NCBI GenBank assembly: GCA_023392515.1
Contig: JAEVYX010000108.1
Location: 1-22,602, forward strand
Direction of reading: 5' to 3'
DNA length: 22,602 bases
Origin: Bacillota bacterium
GTDB taxonomy: Bacteria > Bacillota > Clostridia > Christensenellales > Aristaeellaceae
A program made the translations under genes and the position numbers. The notes beneath the pieces were generated by a model. That model worked only from the letters and a program-made list of their open reading frames with translations, was not told the origin of the DNA and ran no database searches. Of this stretch, positions 7,737 to 15,456 are shown in pieces. Numbering within the stretch: position 1 is the first letter of the stretch; each line of letters opens with the position of its first letter.

Positions 7737-8621
7737 ATGCCAGACCTTGACGGACTGAAAGTCGCAAAGAACTACCATGTGGAAGAATCCTTTCAAAATC
7801 AAGGGGGCTTCTATGTAAAGGGTTCAAACAATCTGGACTGGGGCATGAAAAAGCACCTGGCCAATATCTTCGATCCCAAGAGCGGCAACACCGTGATGTT
7901 CGCCTTTGACCATGGCTATTTCATGGGTTCTACCGCTGGGCTGGAACGGCTGGACATCATCGTGCCCAAACTGATTCCCAGTGTGGATGTGCTCATGGGA
8001 ACCCGGGGCGCGCTGCGCTCCTGCATTCCCCCGGACAGCCGCAAGGCCATCGCATTGCGGGTATCCTCCGGTTCCTCCATGCTCAATGATGATTTGAGCC
8101 ATGAGGTGGTTGCGGTAGACATCGAAGATTCCATCCGCATGAACGCGGACTGCCTGGCTGTGCAGACCTTTATCGGCGCCGATGGGCAGCTCTCCAGCAT
8201 CGACAACCTGAGCCGCACCATCAACGCGGGTATGCGCTATTCCATCCCCACCCTTGGCGTCGTTGCCGTGGGCAAGGACATGGAGCGCACCGACCGGTTC
8301 TTCAAGCTCGCCACCCGCATTGTAGCTGAAATGGGCGCCCACATCATCAAAACCTATTTCTGCGACAACTTTGAAGAAGTCGTTGCCGCCTGCCCGGTGC
8401 CGATCGTAGTCGCCGGCGGCAAAAAGCTTTCCGAGCCGGAAGCCCTCACCCTGGCCTACCGCTCCATGCAGGGCGGCGCCCGGGGCTTGGACATGGGCCG
8501 CAACATTTTCCAGAGCGTGCATCCTGTCGCAATGGCCCAGGCAATCCGCAAGATTGTCCACGAAGGCTTTACCGACAAGGAAGCCTACGAATTCTATCTG
8601 GATTTGGCAAACGCGAAATAA
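7737..8621 (+). CDS. lsrF: P-HPD thiolase LsrF (phospho-AI-2 breakdown)
   Basis: Class I aldolase-fold enzyme that transfers an acetyl group from 3-hydroxy-5-phosphonooxypentane-2,4-dione to CoA, ending the phospho-AI-2 signal and giving dihydroxyacetone phosphate and acetyl-CoA. At 294 residues it matches the family. Seen: DWGMKKHLANIFDPKSGNT (34-52), AFDHGYF (56-62), the Schiff-base lysine in IIKTYF (Lys205), VAGGKK (225-230) and GLDMGRNIFQS (240-250). The ATG at 7737 follows AAGGAGG. It is separated from lsrB by 347 bp with two strong hairpins, so it may be expressed at a different level. An intrinsic terminator lies 19 bp after the stop. lsrG, which makes its substrate by isomerising phospho-DPD, does not follow. 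Confidence 0.95.
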   Translation: MPDLDGLKVAKNYHVEESFQNQGGFYVKGSNNLDWGMKKHLANIFDPKSGNTVMFAFDHGYFMGSTAGLERLDIIVPKLIPSVDVLMGTRGALRSCIPPDSRKAIALRVSSGSSMLNDDLSHEVVAVDIEDSIRMNADCLAVQTFIGADGQLSSIDNLSRTINAGMRYSIPTLGVVAVGKDMERTDRFFKLATRIVAEMGAHIIKTYFCDNFEEVVAACPVPIVVAGGKKLSEPEALTLAYRSMQGGARGLDMGRNIFQSVHPVAMAQAIRKIVHEGFTDKEAYEFYLDLANAK

Positions 8622-8639
8622 AAACTTCAGCAATGAAGG

Positions 8640-8668
8640 CCGGTTCCAAAGCGGGACCGGTTTTTTTT
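8640..8668 (+). terminator. Intrinsic terminator after lsrF
   Basis: CCGGTTCC (8640-8647) pairs with GGGACCGG (8653-8660) with one T-G wobble around a 5-base loop and is followed at once by eight T (8661-8668). This is the clear end of the lsr transcription unit. Confidence 0.9.
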
Positions 8669-8724
8669 ATGCGCATTTCAGCCACACTTGTTTTAATATG
8701 TATTGTTTTCGTCCTTCATCCGCC

Positions 8725-8753
8725 TTGCCCTTTTTTCCAGAACAAGGTATAAT
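8725..8753 (+). promoter_or_regulatory. Promoter of the TIM-barrel gene and glmM
   Basis: TTGCCC (8725-8730), 17 bp spacer, perfect TATAAT (8748-8753). It lies between the lsrF terminator and the next gene, so that gene is transcribed separately from lsr. Confidence 0.75.
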
Positions 8754-8812
8754 ATAGAACATGCGGGCAAAATGATAACGCCTATTGAAACCGTAATGGG
8801 AGGAATTTAGCC

Positions 8813-9778
8813 ATGTATCTTTCCGTTTTTAATCCTGTACTTTATGAAAAGACGCTGGAAGAAGCTTGCGCATATTTAAGTGAGAGTGGCGTCCATTGGA
8901 TGGAAATGGGCTGCGGCGGCTTCCCGGGGAAGACCCATTGCAACCCCGCGGAGCTTTTGCAGGATTCCGCCAAGCTGGAAGCCTTTCAATCCACGCTGAA
9001 AAAGCATGATATCAGGCTGTGCGCCCTGTCCTGCCACGGAAACCCTGTCCATCCCAACCCCAAGGAAGCGGCAAGGTATCGGGACGATTTTAAAAACGCG
9101 GTATTGTTGGCAAAAAAGCTTGGCATCACAAGGATTGTTTGCTTCAGCGGCTGTCCCGGCGGCAGCCCGGAGGACAAAACCCCCAACTGGATCACCTGCC
9201 CCTGGCCGGATGATTTTTCCGCTTCCCTTGACTACCAGTGGAATCAGGTCCTCATTCCCTATTGGAAGGAGACCGCCGCCTGGGCTCAAAGTCAGGGCAT
9301 TGAAAAAATCGCCCTGGAAATGCATCCCGGCTTTTGCGTGTACAATCCCGCCACCCTCTTGCGGCTGCGGGAGGCGGTGGGGCCGATCATCGGCGCGAAC
9401 TTTGACCCCAGCCACCTTTTCTGGCAGGGAATTGATCCCGTGGCTGCCATCCGCACCCTTGGGAAAGCGATTTACTTTTTCCATGCCAAGGATACGAAAA
9501 TCGACCCCATCAATACCCCCGTACACGGCGTACTGGATACCGGTCATTATGCGCACATACAGGATCGCAGCTGGGTTTTCCGCACAGTGGGCTACGGCCA
9601 TGACGAATTGGTGTGGAAGGATATCATGTCTGCCCTGCGGCTGTCGGGGTATGACGATGTGATCTCTATTGAGCATGAGGACGGCCTCATGAGCCCCCAT
9701 GAAGGGCTGCAAAAAGCCATCGCGATGCTCAACGAAGTCATGATGTTCGAAAATCCGGGTAAAATGTATTGGGCGTAA
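8813..9778 (+). CDS. Sugar phosphate isomerase/epimerase-like TIM-barrel protein
   Basis: A 321-residue soluble protein of the xylose-isomerase-like TIM-barrel superfamily (IolE/YcjR type). Likely divalent-metal ligands are Glu169 (LEMHPG), Asp198 (NFDPSHLFW), His224 (FFHAKDT) and Glu287 (SIEHED), in the order usual for the family. The length is at the long end of the group. The start has GGGAGG nine bases upstream and its own promoter at 8725-8753. It lies 26 bp before glmM on the same strand, so the two probably share a transcript. The substrate cannot be read from the sequence. Adjacency to lsrF, where lsrG normally sits, makes a role with AI-2-derived sugars possible, but the terminator between them argues for independence. 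Confidence 0.85.
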   Translation: MYLSVFNPVLYEKTLEEACAYLSESGVHWMEMGCGGFPGKTHCNPAELLQDSAKLEAFQSTLKKHDIRLCALSCHGNPVHPNPKEAARYRDDFKNAVLLAKKLGITRIVCFSGCPGGSPEDKTPNWITCPWPDDFSASLDYQWNQVLIPYWKETAAWAQSQGIEKIALEMHPGFCVYNPATLLRLREAVGPIIGANFDPSHLFWQGIDPVAAIRTLGKAIYFFHAKDTKIDPINTPVHGVLDTGHYAHIQDRSWVFRTVGYGHDELVWKDIMSALRLSGYDDVISIEHEDGLMSPHEGLQKAIAMLNEVMMFENPGKMYWA

Positions 9779-9804
9779 TGCTCAACATAAGTAGGAGGAG
9801 TTCA

Positions 9805-11151
9805 ATGGCGCGTCTTTTTGGCACCGATGGCGTTCGCGGAATCGCCAATCAGGACCTGACTTGCGACTTGGCTTTCCGCCTGGGGCAGGCAGGGGCTTAT
9901 GTGCTGGGCAGCAATGTCCACCGCCCCACCATTTTGGTAGGCCGTGATACCCGCATCAGCGGTGAAATGCTGGAATCGGCACTGGTGGCGGGCATCTGCT
10001 CCCTGGGCGCCAGGGCGGTTCTTCTGGATGTGCTGCCTACGCCGGGAATCGCGTACCTTACCAGGTATTACGGGGCCGATGCAGGGGTGGTGATCTCCGC
10101 CTCCCATAACACGGTGGAGTATAACGGCATTAAGTTTTTTGACAGGAACGGCTGCAAGCTGCCGGATGAAATAGAAGACAGGATTGAGAAGATCATCCGG
10201 GAGGGCGACCCTGCTATGGAGCTGCCCATCGGCGTCAAGGTGGGCCGCAAGGTGCGGCAGGTCAATGCCCAGCGCCGGTATATCGACTTTGTAAAAGAAA
10301 CGACTTCGGAGCGTTTTAACGGGCTGCATATCGTGGTGGACTGCGCCCAGGGCGCCAGCTCCCATGTGGCGCCTATGGCGCTGCAGGAATTGGGCGCTTC
10401 CGTCTCCGCCTATTATCACGAGCCGGACGGCACCAACATCAACGAAAACTGCGGCTCCACCCACCCCGAGCGGCTGTGCGAGCTGGTGCGGGAACTGGGT
10501 GCGGATGTCGGTCTGGCCTTTGACGGGGATGCGGACCGGCTGATGGCTGTGGACGAACGGGGCCAGCTCATCAACGGCGACCAGATCATGTGCATCTGCG
10601 CGCTGCACCTCAAGGAGCAGGGCAGGCTGCGCAACAATACATTGGTCACCACCGTCATGAGCAATATGGGATTGGATATCGCCCTGAAAAAGAACGGGAT
10701 TCAAAACGTGAAAACCAAGGTGGGGGACCGGTATGTGCTGGAAAAAATGATGGCGGACGGCTATTCCCTGGGCGGGGAACAGAGCGGCCATGTGATTTTC
10801 CTGGACCATAACTCCACCGGCGACGGGCTGATTACCGCCATACAGCTTTTGACCGTGATGGTAAAATCCAAGCAAAGCCTGAGCCACCTTGCCAAGGTCA
10901 TGCAGATTTTGCCCCAGTCCCAATATGCAGCCCAGGTGTCAGACCAGAAGAAATACGATTTTGACAAGGACCCTGAAATTATTAAGTCCATTGAGAATCT
11001 TACCGCCAAATACGAAGGCCGGGGCCGGGTGCTGGTGCGGGCCAGCGGCACGGAGCCCCTGGTGCGGGTCATGATCGAAGGGGAAAACCAACTGGAGATG
11101 GACAAGGATGTTTATGATCTGTCCAGGCTGATTGAAAAGAAATTGAAATAG
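9805..11151 (+). CDS. glmM: Phosphoglucosamine mutase GlmM
   Basis: Converts glucosamine-6-phosphate to glucosamine-1-phosphate for peptidoglycan precursor synthesis in the cytoplasm. At 448 residues it is full length. Seen: N-terminal FGTDGVRG (5-12); the active-site serine loop ISASHN, with Ser100 expected to carry the phosphate; the Mg-binding DGDADR; the sugar-binding GGEQSGH; and the phosphate-binding RASGTEP near the C-terminus. The frame is open upstream to 9769, but the ATG at 9805 is preceded by AGGAGG with ideal spacing and gives the family's normal N-terminus. In many Bacillota this gene follows cdaA-ybbR; here it follows a TIM-barrel gene. The structured repeat at 11166-11326 begins 14 bp after its stop. 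Confidence 0.96.
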   Translation: MARLFGTDGVRGIANQDLTCDLAFRLGQAGAYVLGSNVHRPTILVGRDTRISGEMLESALVAGICSLGARAVLLDVLPTPGIAYLTRYYGADAGVVISASHNTVEYNGIKFFDRNGCKLPDEIEDRIEKIIREGDPAMELPIGVKVGRKVRQVNAQRRYIDFVKETTSERFNGLHIVVDCAQGASSHVAPMALQELGASVSAYYHEPDGTNINENCGSTHPERLCELVRELGADVGLAFDGDADRLMAVDERGQLINGDQIMCICALHLKEQGRLRNNTLVTTVMSNMGLDIALKKNGIQNVKTKVGDRYVLEKMMADGYSLGGEQSGHVIFLDHNSTGDGLITAIQLLTVMVKSKQSLSHLAKVMQILPQSQYAAQVSDQKKYDFDKDPEIIKSIENLTAKYEGRGRVLVRASGTEPLVRVMIEGENQLEMDKDVYDLSRLIEKKLK

Positions 11152-11165
11152 GCGCTTTCGTATAA

Positions 11166-11326
11166 AATAGGGCTGTCGCTTCCGTTACATCATTGTTTGA
11201 TTATTCTAGGACATGGCGTCCGAAGGTTTCCAAAGGGCGATCGGAAAGCCCTTTGGTCGCGTCTGTGGACGCGAAATCCTTTTACGAATAATCTTAAACA
11301 AAATGTGCGAATGCGACAGCCCTATT
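11166..11326 (+). repeat. Structured repeat element, copy 1
   Basis: A 161 bp element closed by perfect 14 bp inverted ends (AATAGGGCTGTCGC, 11166-11179; complement 11313-11326). The arms pair further inward, including GATTATTC (11199-11206) with GAATAATC (11286-11293) and TTGTTT with AAACAA. Inside are two hairpins: CCAAAGGGC/GCCCTTTGG (11230-11256, 9-base loop) and TCGCGTC/GACGCGA (11257-11274, TGTG loop). TCCGA at 11219-11223 can pair with TCGGA in the first loop (11241-11245). The roughly 40-base core recurs almost unchanged at 18836-18880. The ends resemble insertion-sequence termini, so a MITE-like origin is possible; a structured RNA is the alternative. It lies between convergent glmM and yacL. 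Confidence 0.85.
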
Positions 11327-11350
11327 GCTTATGAATTCACCCTTTGGCTA

Positions 11351-12484
11351 TTAGCCTGCCTTCACATTGTCATACGCCTTAATCCTTGTAAAGATCATGC
11401 GCCCCGCGCTTGTCTGCAAAACGGTGGTGACAACCACATCAATGGTTTCGCCCACATGCCGGCGGGCATTGTCAACGACGATCATGGTTCCGTCATCCAG
11501 GTATCCCACGCCCTGACCGGGCTCCTTGCCTTCCCGCACCACCTGCACCGTCATTTCCTCGCCGGGCAGCACCACGGGCTTGACGGCGTTGGCCAGTTCG
11601 TTGATGTTCAATACCTTCACGCCTGTTACCCCGGCCACCTTGTTCAGGTTGTAGTCGTTGGTGACCACAATGCCGCCCATCTGCCGGGCCAGCCGCAGCA
11701 GCTTTACATCCACCTCGCTGATATCTTCGTAATCGCTTTCTTCAATCCGGACGGGAATCTTCAATTCCGTTTGAATCCGGTTCAGCACATCCAGCCCCCG
11801 GCGGCCCCGGTTGCGGCGCAGCGCATCGCTGGAATCTGCAATATGGCGTAATTCCGCCAGCACAAACTGCGGGATAATCAATTCGCCTTCCAAAAAGCCT
11901 GTCTTACAGATATCAAACACCCGGCCGTCTATGATGACCGATGTATCTAGAATCTTTACGGGGGCGCCCTGTATGATATTCTTTGTAAACCCGAAGCGCC
12001 GTTCCCGCCCTTGAACAGGGGGTTCCACCAGGGGCAGGTGTACCTCTTTGCCCCGCTTGCGGCCGATATTCAGGCCCGTGTATCCCAATACTACATATAC
12101 AATGCCGCTAAAAGCCGTAGTCAGTATGGAGGCCCCAACAAATTGCAGCATTTGGGTGACTAATACGGCGATCACCAGGCCGATAATCAGCCCCACGGTG
12201 CTGGTTAGCACCTGATGCATGGGCATATTATCCATGTGCTGTTCCAGCGCGTTGCCGATCTCCGTGCATTTTCTGATGATCAGGGGTGACAGGATGAAAA
12301 AGAACAGTCCGCCTGCAAGGGCACTGGCACCATACACCAGCAAAAGCATTTCCGTAGGCATTACATGTTGGGGGTCATACCAGGAGATCACCTGCAAGGT
12401 CAGCATACTTAGTCCCATGAGAAGGCCTGCCCCAAGAATTGTCACCAGGCCTCGCAGTACCCTTTGTATCAGCTTCGATTTCAT
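11351..12484 (-). CDS. yacL: YacL-like membrane PIN/TRAM-domain protein
   Basis: Membrane-anchored putative ribonuclease of the YacL family, 377 residues. Four membrane segments lie at about 11-31, 46-70, 94-113 and 120-138. A PIN nuclease domain follows with acidic residues Asp180 (ILDTSVIIDGR), Glu211 (VLAELRHIAD), Asp259 (SEVDVKLL) and Asp277 (VVTNDYNLN). A C-terminal TRAM domain covers about 305-370 and is expected to bind RNA. The start is the first in-frame ATG after a stop codon, with only a weak ribosome site. It lies 82 bp after radA on the same strand. In Bacillus the order is radA-disA-yacL, so disA is missing here. The exact cellular role of the family is poorly known. Confidence 0.9.
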   Translation of the reverse strand: MKSKLIQRVLRGLVTILGAGLLMGLSMLTLQVISWYDPQHVMPTEMLLLVYGASALAGGLFFFILSPLIIRKCTEIGNALEQHMDNMPMHQVLTSTVGLIIGLVIAVLVTQMLQFVGASILTTAFSGIVYVVLGYTGLNIGRKRGKEVHLPLVEPPVQGRERRFGFTKNIIQGAPVKILDTSVIIDGRVFDICKTGFLEGELIIPQFVLAELRHIADSSDALRRNRGRRGLDVLNRIQTELKIPVRIEESDYEDISEVDVKLLRLARQMGGIVVTNDYNLNKVAGVTGVKVLNINELANAVKPVVLPGEEMTVQVVREGKEPGQGVGYLDDGTMIVVDNARRHVGETIDVVVTTVLQTSAGRMIFTRIKAYDNVKAG

Positions 12485-12566
12485 AGCATGCCATCACTCT
12501 TTCCATGCATGATTTGGAGAATACTCTCCTTGAAAATAGCTTGTCCTGCCGGCTGGCAGCTTATTC

Positions 12567-13940
12567 CTATTCAGATGGGATCAATACCGCCAAAGCTTGG
12601 GCCAATGTATCCACGCCATAGACCGTCATGCCTTCGGGAATGCGCAGCCGCCTTTGGTTTTCCTTGGGCAATACCACCTGATGAAAACCCAGCCGCATAC
12701 ATTCTGAAAGCCGCCTGTCCGCCTGGGGAATGGCCCTTACCTCCCCGGCCAGGCCCACTTCGCCCATAACCGCCCAATTTTGGGGCAGCACCCTGTTTTG
12801 CAGGGAGGAGGCTACCGCGGCGCAAACCGCCAGATCGGCTGCGGGCTCGGTTAGCTCCATACCCCCGGCCACGTTGATATACACATCCTGGTTAAACAGC
12901 TTTTGTCCCGCCCTTTTTTCCAGCACAGCCAATAATAGGGCAATCCGCCCCTGATCCATACCGTTTACAGTCCTTCGGGGCATGCCATAATAAGTCTGTG
13001 CCGCCAGGGCCTGAATGTCCACCAGCATGGGCCTGGAACCCTCCAGTCCGCAAAAAACCACCGAACCGCTGGCGCCCTTGGCCCGCCGGGAAAGCAGCAT
13101 TTCGCTGGCGTTTGCCACCTGCTGCATACCGTCCTCCATCATCTGGAATACGCCCAGCTCGTTTACCGATCCGAACCTGTTTTTCACCGCCCGCAATAAA
13201 CGGTATTCCTGCTGGCGGCCCCCCTCAAAGTACAATACCACATCCACCATGTGCTCCAGTACCCGGGGCCCGGCAATCGCGCCTTCCTTGGTTACATGGC
13301 CGACCAGAAACATGGCTGTGCCGTTTGTCTTGGCGTAGCGCATAAACATGGCCGCGCTTTCCCTGACCTGGCTTACGCTGCCCGGCGCACCGGACAATTC
13401 CGGCCTGTACATGGTTTGAATGGAGTCTACCACCACATAATCCGGCTGCAGCTTTGAAAGTTTTTCCTCTACCGCGTCCATGGCGTTTTCCGCCAGCACA
13501 TACAAGCCCTTCGCCTGCACATGCAGCCGCTGGGCCCTTAGCTTTATCTGCTTGGGGCTTTCCTCACCGCTGATGTAAAGGACTCTTGCGTTTTCTTGTG
13601 TGAGATGGGCGCATACCTGCAATAACAATGTGCTTTTTCCGATGCCCGGATCGCCCCCGATGAGCATGACCGAGCCTTCCACAATTCCTCCGCCCAGCAC
13701 CCTGTCCAGTTCATCCATGCCGGTGGAAGTGCGGGCCTGAGCCGTTTCCTGAATTTCTTCCAAAAGGAGCGCTTGGCTTCCTGTTCCTGGACGCTGCTTT
13801 AAGGGCTTGTCCGGGAGTGCAGGCTGTGTCTGCATTTCTTCCAGGGTGTTCCAGGCGCTGCAGGCAGGGCACTTTCCCAGCCATTTGGCGCTTTCATATC
13901 CGCAGGCATTGCAGACATATGCTGTTTTTCCCTTTGCCAA
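12567..13940 (-). CDS. radA: DNA repair protein RadA
   Basis: RecA-like DnaB-type ATPase that promotes branch migration in recombinational repair. From TTG at 13940 it has 457 residues, the normal family length. Seen: the C4 zinc finger Cys10, Cys13, Cys24, Cys27; Walker A GGDPGIGKST (95-104); Walker B VVVDS; the RadA-specific KNRFG (253-257); and a C-terminal Lon-like domain. The frame is open to 14081, but the added 47 residues are not family-like. TTG at 13940 has GGGAGGT six bases upstream and yields the standard start (M)AKGKTAYVCNACG. It has its own promoter and is probably co-transcribed with the yacL-like gene. Confidence 0.95.
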   Translation of the reverse strand: MAKGKTAYVCNACGYESAKWLGKCPACSAWNTLEEMQTQPALPDKPLKQRPGTGSQALLLEEIQETAQARTSTGMDELDRVLGGGIVEGSVMLIGGDPGIGKSTLLLQVCAHLTQENARVLYISGEESPKQIKLRAQRLHVQAKGLYVLAENAMDAVEEKLSKLQPDYVVVDSIQTMYRPELSGAPGSVSQVRESAAMFMRYAKTNGTAMFLVGHVTKEGAIAGPRVLEHMVDVVLYFEGGRQQEYRLLRAVKNRFGSVNELGVFQMMEDGMQQVANASEMLLSRRAKGASGSVVFCGLEGSRPMLVDIQALAAQTYYGMPRRTVNGMDQGRIALLLAVLEKRAGQKLFNQDVYINVAGGMELTEPAADLAVCAAVASSLQNRVLPQNWAVMGEVGLAGEVRAIPQADRRLSECMRLGFHQVVLPKENQRRLRIPEGMTVYGVDTLAQALAVLIPSE

Positions 13941-14109
13941 AGGAAGACCTCCCAAACCAAATGCCCCATAGGCCGGCCGCGCGGTCCAGCCTGTGGAAGC
14001 ACTTGCAATCAGTATAACACAGGCGGGCTGGCCCCGCCATGTAAAGAATCGACGAAGGTTGTCGGGCGTGGGGCATTTCATTCGCGCTGCTTTCCCCCCG
14101 ATATGCTAT

Positions 14110-14138
14110 AGTATACCAAATTTCGATGCATTTGTAAC
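14110..14138 (-). promoter_or_regulatory. radA promoter
   Basis: On the minus strand GTTACA (14138-14133), 17 bp, then TATACT (14115-14110). Transcription would start near 14103, leaving about 160 nt before the TTG start of radA. Confidence 0.6.
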
Positions 14139-14149
14139 CCATCCCCGCA

Positions 14150-14178
14150 TTGCGTGCGCGGCTTTTAGCGTTTATAAT
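14150..14178 (+). promoter_or_regulatory. Promoter of the metallophosphoesterase-like gene
   Basis: TTGCGT (14150-14155), 17 bp, perfect TATAAT (14173-14178). It lies back to back with the radA promoter in the 317 bp divergent gap. Confidence 0.7.
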
Positions 14179-14211
14179 ATAAAGGCGCTTGTAAAAATAT
14201 AAAAAATTTGT

Positions 14212-14233
14212 CGGCTGGCGGATCAGCCAGCCG
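14212..14233 (+). other. 5' leader hairpin before the metallophosphoesterase-like gene
   Basis: CGGCTGGC (14212-14219) and its exact complement GCCAGCCG (14226-14233) form an 8 bp stem with a 6-base loop, ending 7 bases before the ribosome site GGAGAGG at 14241-14247. It may tune message stability or translation. Confidence 0.5.
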
Positions 14234-14257
14234 CAAACCCGGAGAGGATCGGCAGCC

Positions 14258-15328
14258 ATGGCCAAACGCAGGGAAGCATATATTTTTATCCCGGATCATA
14301 AAAAGCAGGGCAAAGGTTTTTTGGTTTGGCTGCTCCTTTTTCTGGTTATTGCATCGGCAACTTTCATTGCAACCAACGATATCAGAAACCGCCAGGTACG
14401 CCTGGAAAAGCAAAAAGTCTCCATTCTGGGCCTGCAAAGGGACCTGGAAGGGTTTACTATACTGCACATCAGTGACCTGCACGGCCAGGAGCTTGGCGAA
14501 AACCAGGCTTCGATTGCAAAAGCGCTGGAAAACAAGTCTTATAACATCGTGTGTATGACCGGGGATATGGTGGGCGAAACAGGAAATTACAAGCCCTTTT
14601 TGGATTTGATTAAAATCCTCAAAAAGGACACACCCATCCTGTTTATTGCAGGCGACAGCGACCCTGCTCCCGTGATGTCCAGCGCCCATGGCACGCCCAA
14701 TGCACTGGCAAATTATATATTGGATGCGCAGGCGGCGGGCGCCATCTATTTGGATGCCCCTTATCCCATCAAGCTGGGCAATACCACCCTTTGGTTCAGC
14801 CCGGAATTTTTGTATACCGTGGATGCGGATCAATTGATCGCCTCCTGCCAGAGCCAGCTTACCACGTTGACACAGTCAAACGCGGCCCAGACGGCCGATG
14901 GTGCCGCCGCTGTGCGAGCGGTGGAATACCGGCTGGATGCGGCAACGCGCCTTTTGGAGGCGCGCCGGCAAATGAAGGAAGGCCAGGTGCATATTGCCCT
15001 CAGCCATGTGCCCCTTACCTATGAATATGTACGGGACCTTTGGGAATGGCAGGGTGGCACAGGCGCTTCCCTGCGCAGCATTTCCCTGGTGCTTGCCGGC
15101 CATTACTGCGGCGGCCAATGGCGGCTTCCCGGTACGGGGGCCATCTATGCCCCTGATCTTGGCTTTTTCCCGGAGGACCGGCTGATCGAAGGCTTGGCCA
15201 AGGTGTCCACCGTCAGCCAGTATATCAGCCCCGGTCTTGGCGCGTCCGATGCGTATGCTTTCCAGCCCGGCCGGCTTTACAATACCCCCTCTGTCACATT
15301 AATTACGCTCACCGCCAAACCGCAGTAG
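14258..15328 (+). CDS. Membrane-anchored metallophosphoesterase-like protein with altered motifs
   Basis: A 356-residue protein with one N-terminal membrane segment (about 20-40) and a calcineurin-like phosphoesterase domain. Motif I is intact (ISDLHG, Asp73 and His75), as are the GD motif (TGDMVG, Asp103) and His250 (LSHVPL). Two motifs deviate. The usual GNHD is GDSD (132-135), so the catalytic His is Ser134. The usual GHTHGGQ is GHYCGGQ (281-287), with Cys284 replacing the second His. The following RLPGTGAIYAPDLGFFP is otherwise typical of the YkuE-like group. The ATG follows GGAGAGG by 10 bases. It is divergent from radA and monocistronic as far as can be seen. It may be a modified phosphoesterase or an inactive binding protein. 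Confidence 0.85.
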   Translation: MAKRREAYIFIPDHKKQGKGFLVWLLLFLVIASATFIATNDIRNRQVRLEKQKVSILGLQRDLEGFTILHISDLHGQELGENQASIAKALENKSYNIVCMTGDMVGETGNYKPFLDLIKILKKDTPILFIAGDSDPAPVMSSAHGTPNALANYILDAQAAGAIYLDAPYPIKLGNTTLWFSPEFLYTVDADQLIASCQSQLTTLTQSNAAQTADGAAAVRAVEYRLDAATRLLEARRQMKEGQVHIALSHVPLTYEYVRDLWEWQGGTGASLRSISLVLAGHYCGGQWRLPGTGAIYAPDLGFFPEDRLIEGLAKVSTVSQYISPGLGASDAYAFQPGRLYNTPSVTLITLTAKPQ

Positions 15329-15389
15329 CCGCCCCAGGACAGGGCTTCGACAAAAAGCTTCGCCCAATCTGACAAAAAAGCCTAAAAAC

Positions 15390-15419
15390 TTGACAGCCGC
15401 CATCTGTATGGTGTATGGT
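15390..15419 (+). promoter_or_regulatory. gntR promoter with tandem repeat
   Basis: Perfect TTGACA (15390-15395), 18 bp, then TATGGT (15414-15419). The 7 bp GTATGGT is repeated head to tail at 15406-15412 and 15413-15419, so it covers the -10 region and could be an autoregulatory site for the GntR protein downstream. Confidence 0.55.
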
Positions 15420-15456
15420 ATCCAAAATACAAACTCAAAACAAAGGAGTTTTGATT

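Noticed and set aside
7408..7750. Several short frames between lsrB and lsrF on both strands
   Set aside because: They run through the hairpins, have no good ribosome sites and show low-quality translations rich in Cys, Arg and Pro.
9802..10923. Open frame of 373 codons on the - strand across glmM
   Set aside because: Antisense to a complete glmM; no recognisable domain.
11213..11851. Frame of 212 codons on the + strand opposite yacL
   Set aside because: It begins inside the structured repeat and continues antisense to the PIN/TRAM gene.
13941..14081. Extension of radA upstream to an ATG at 14081
   Set aside because: The added 47 residues are not RadA-like, while TTG at 13940 has an ideal ribosome site and gives the canonical zinc-finger N-terminus.
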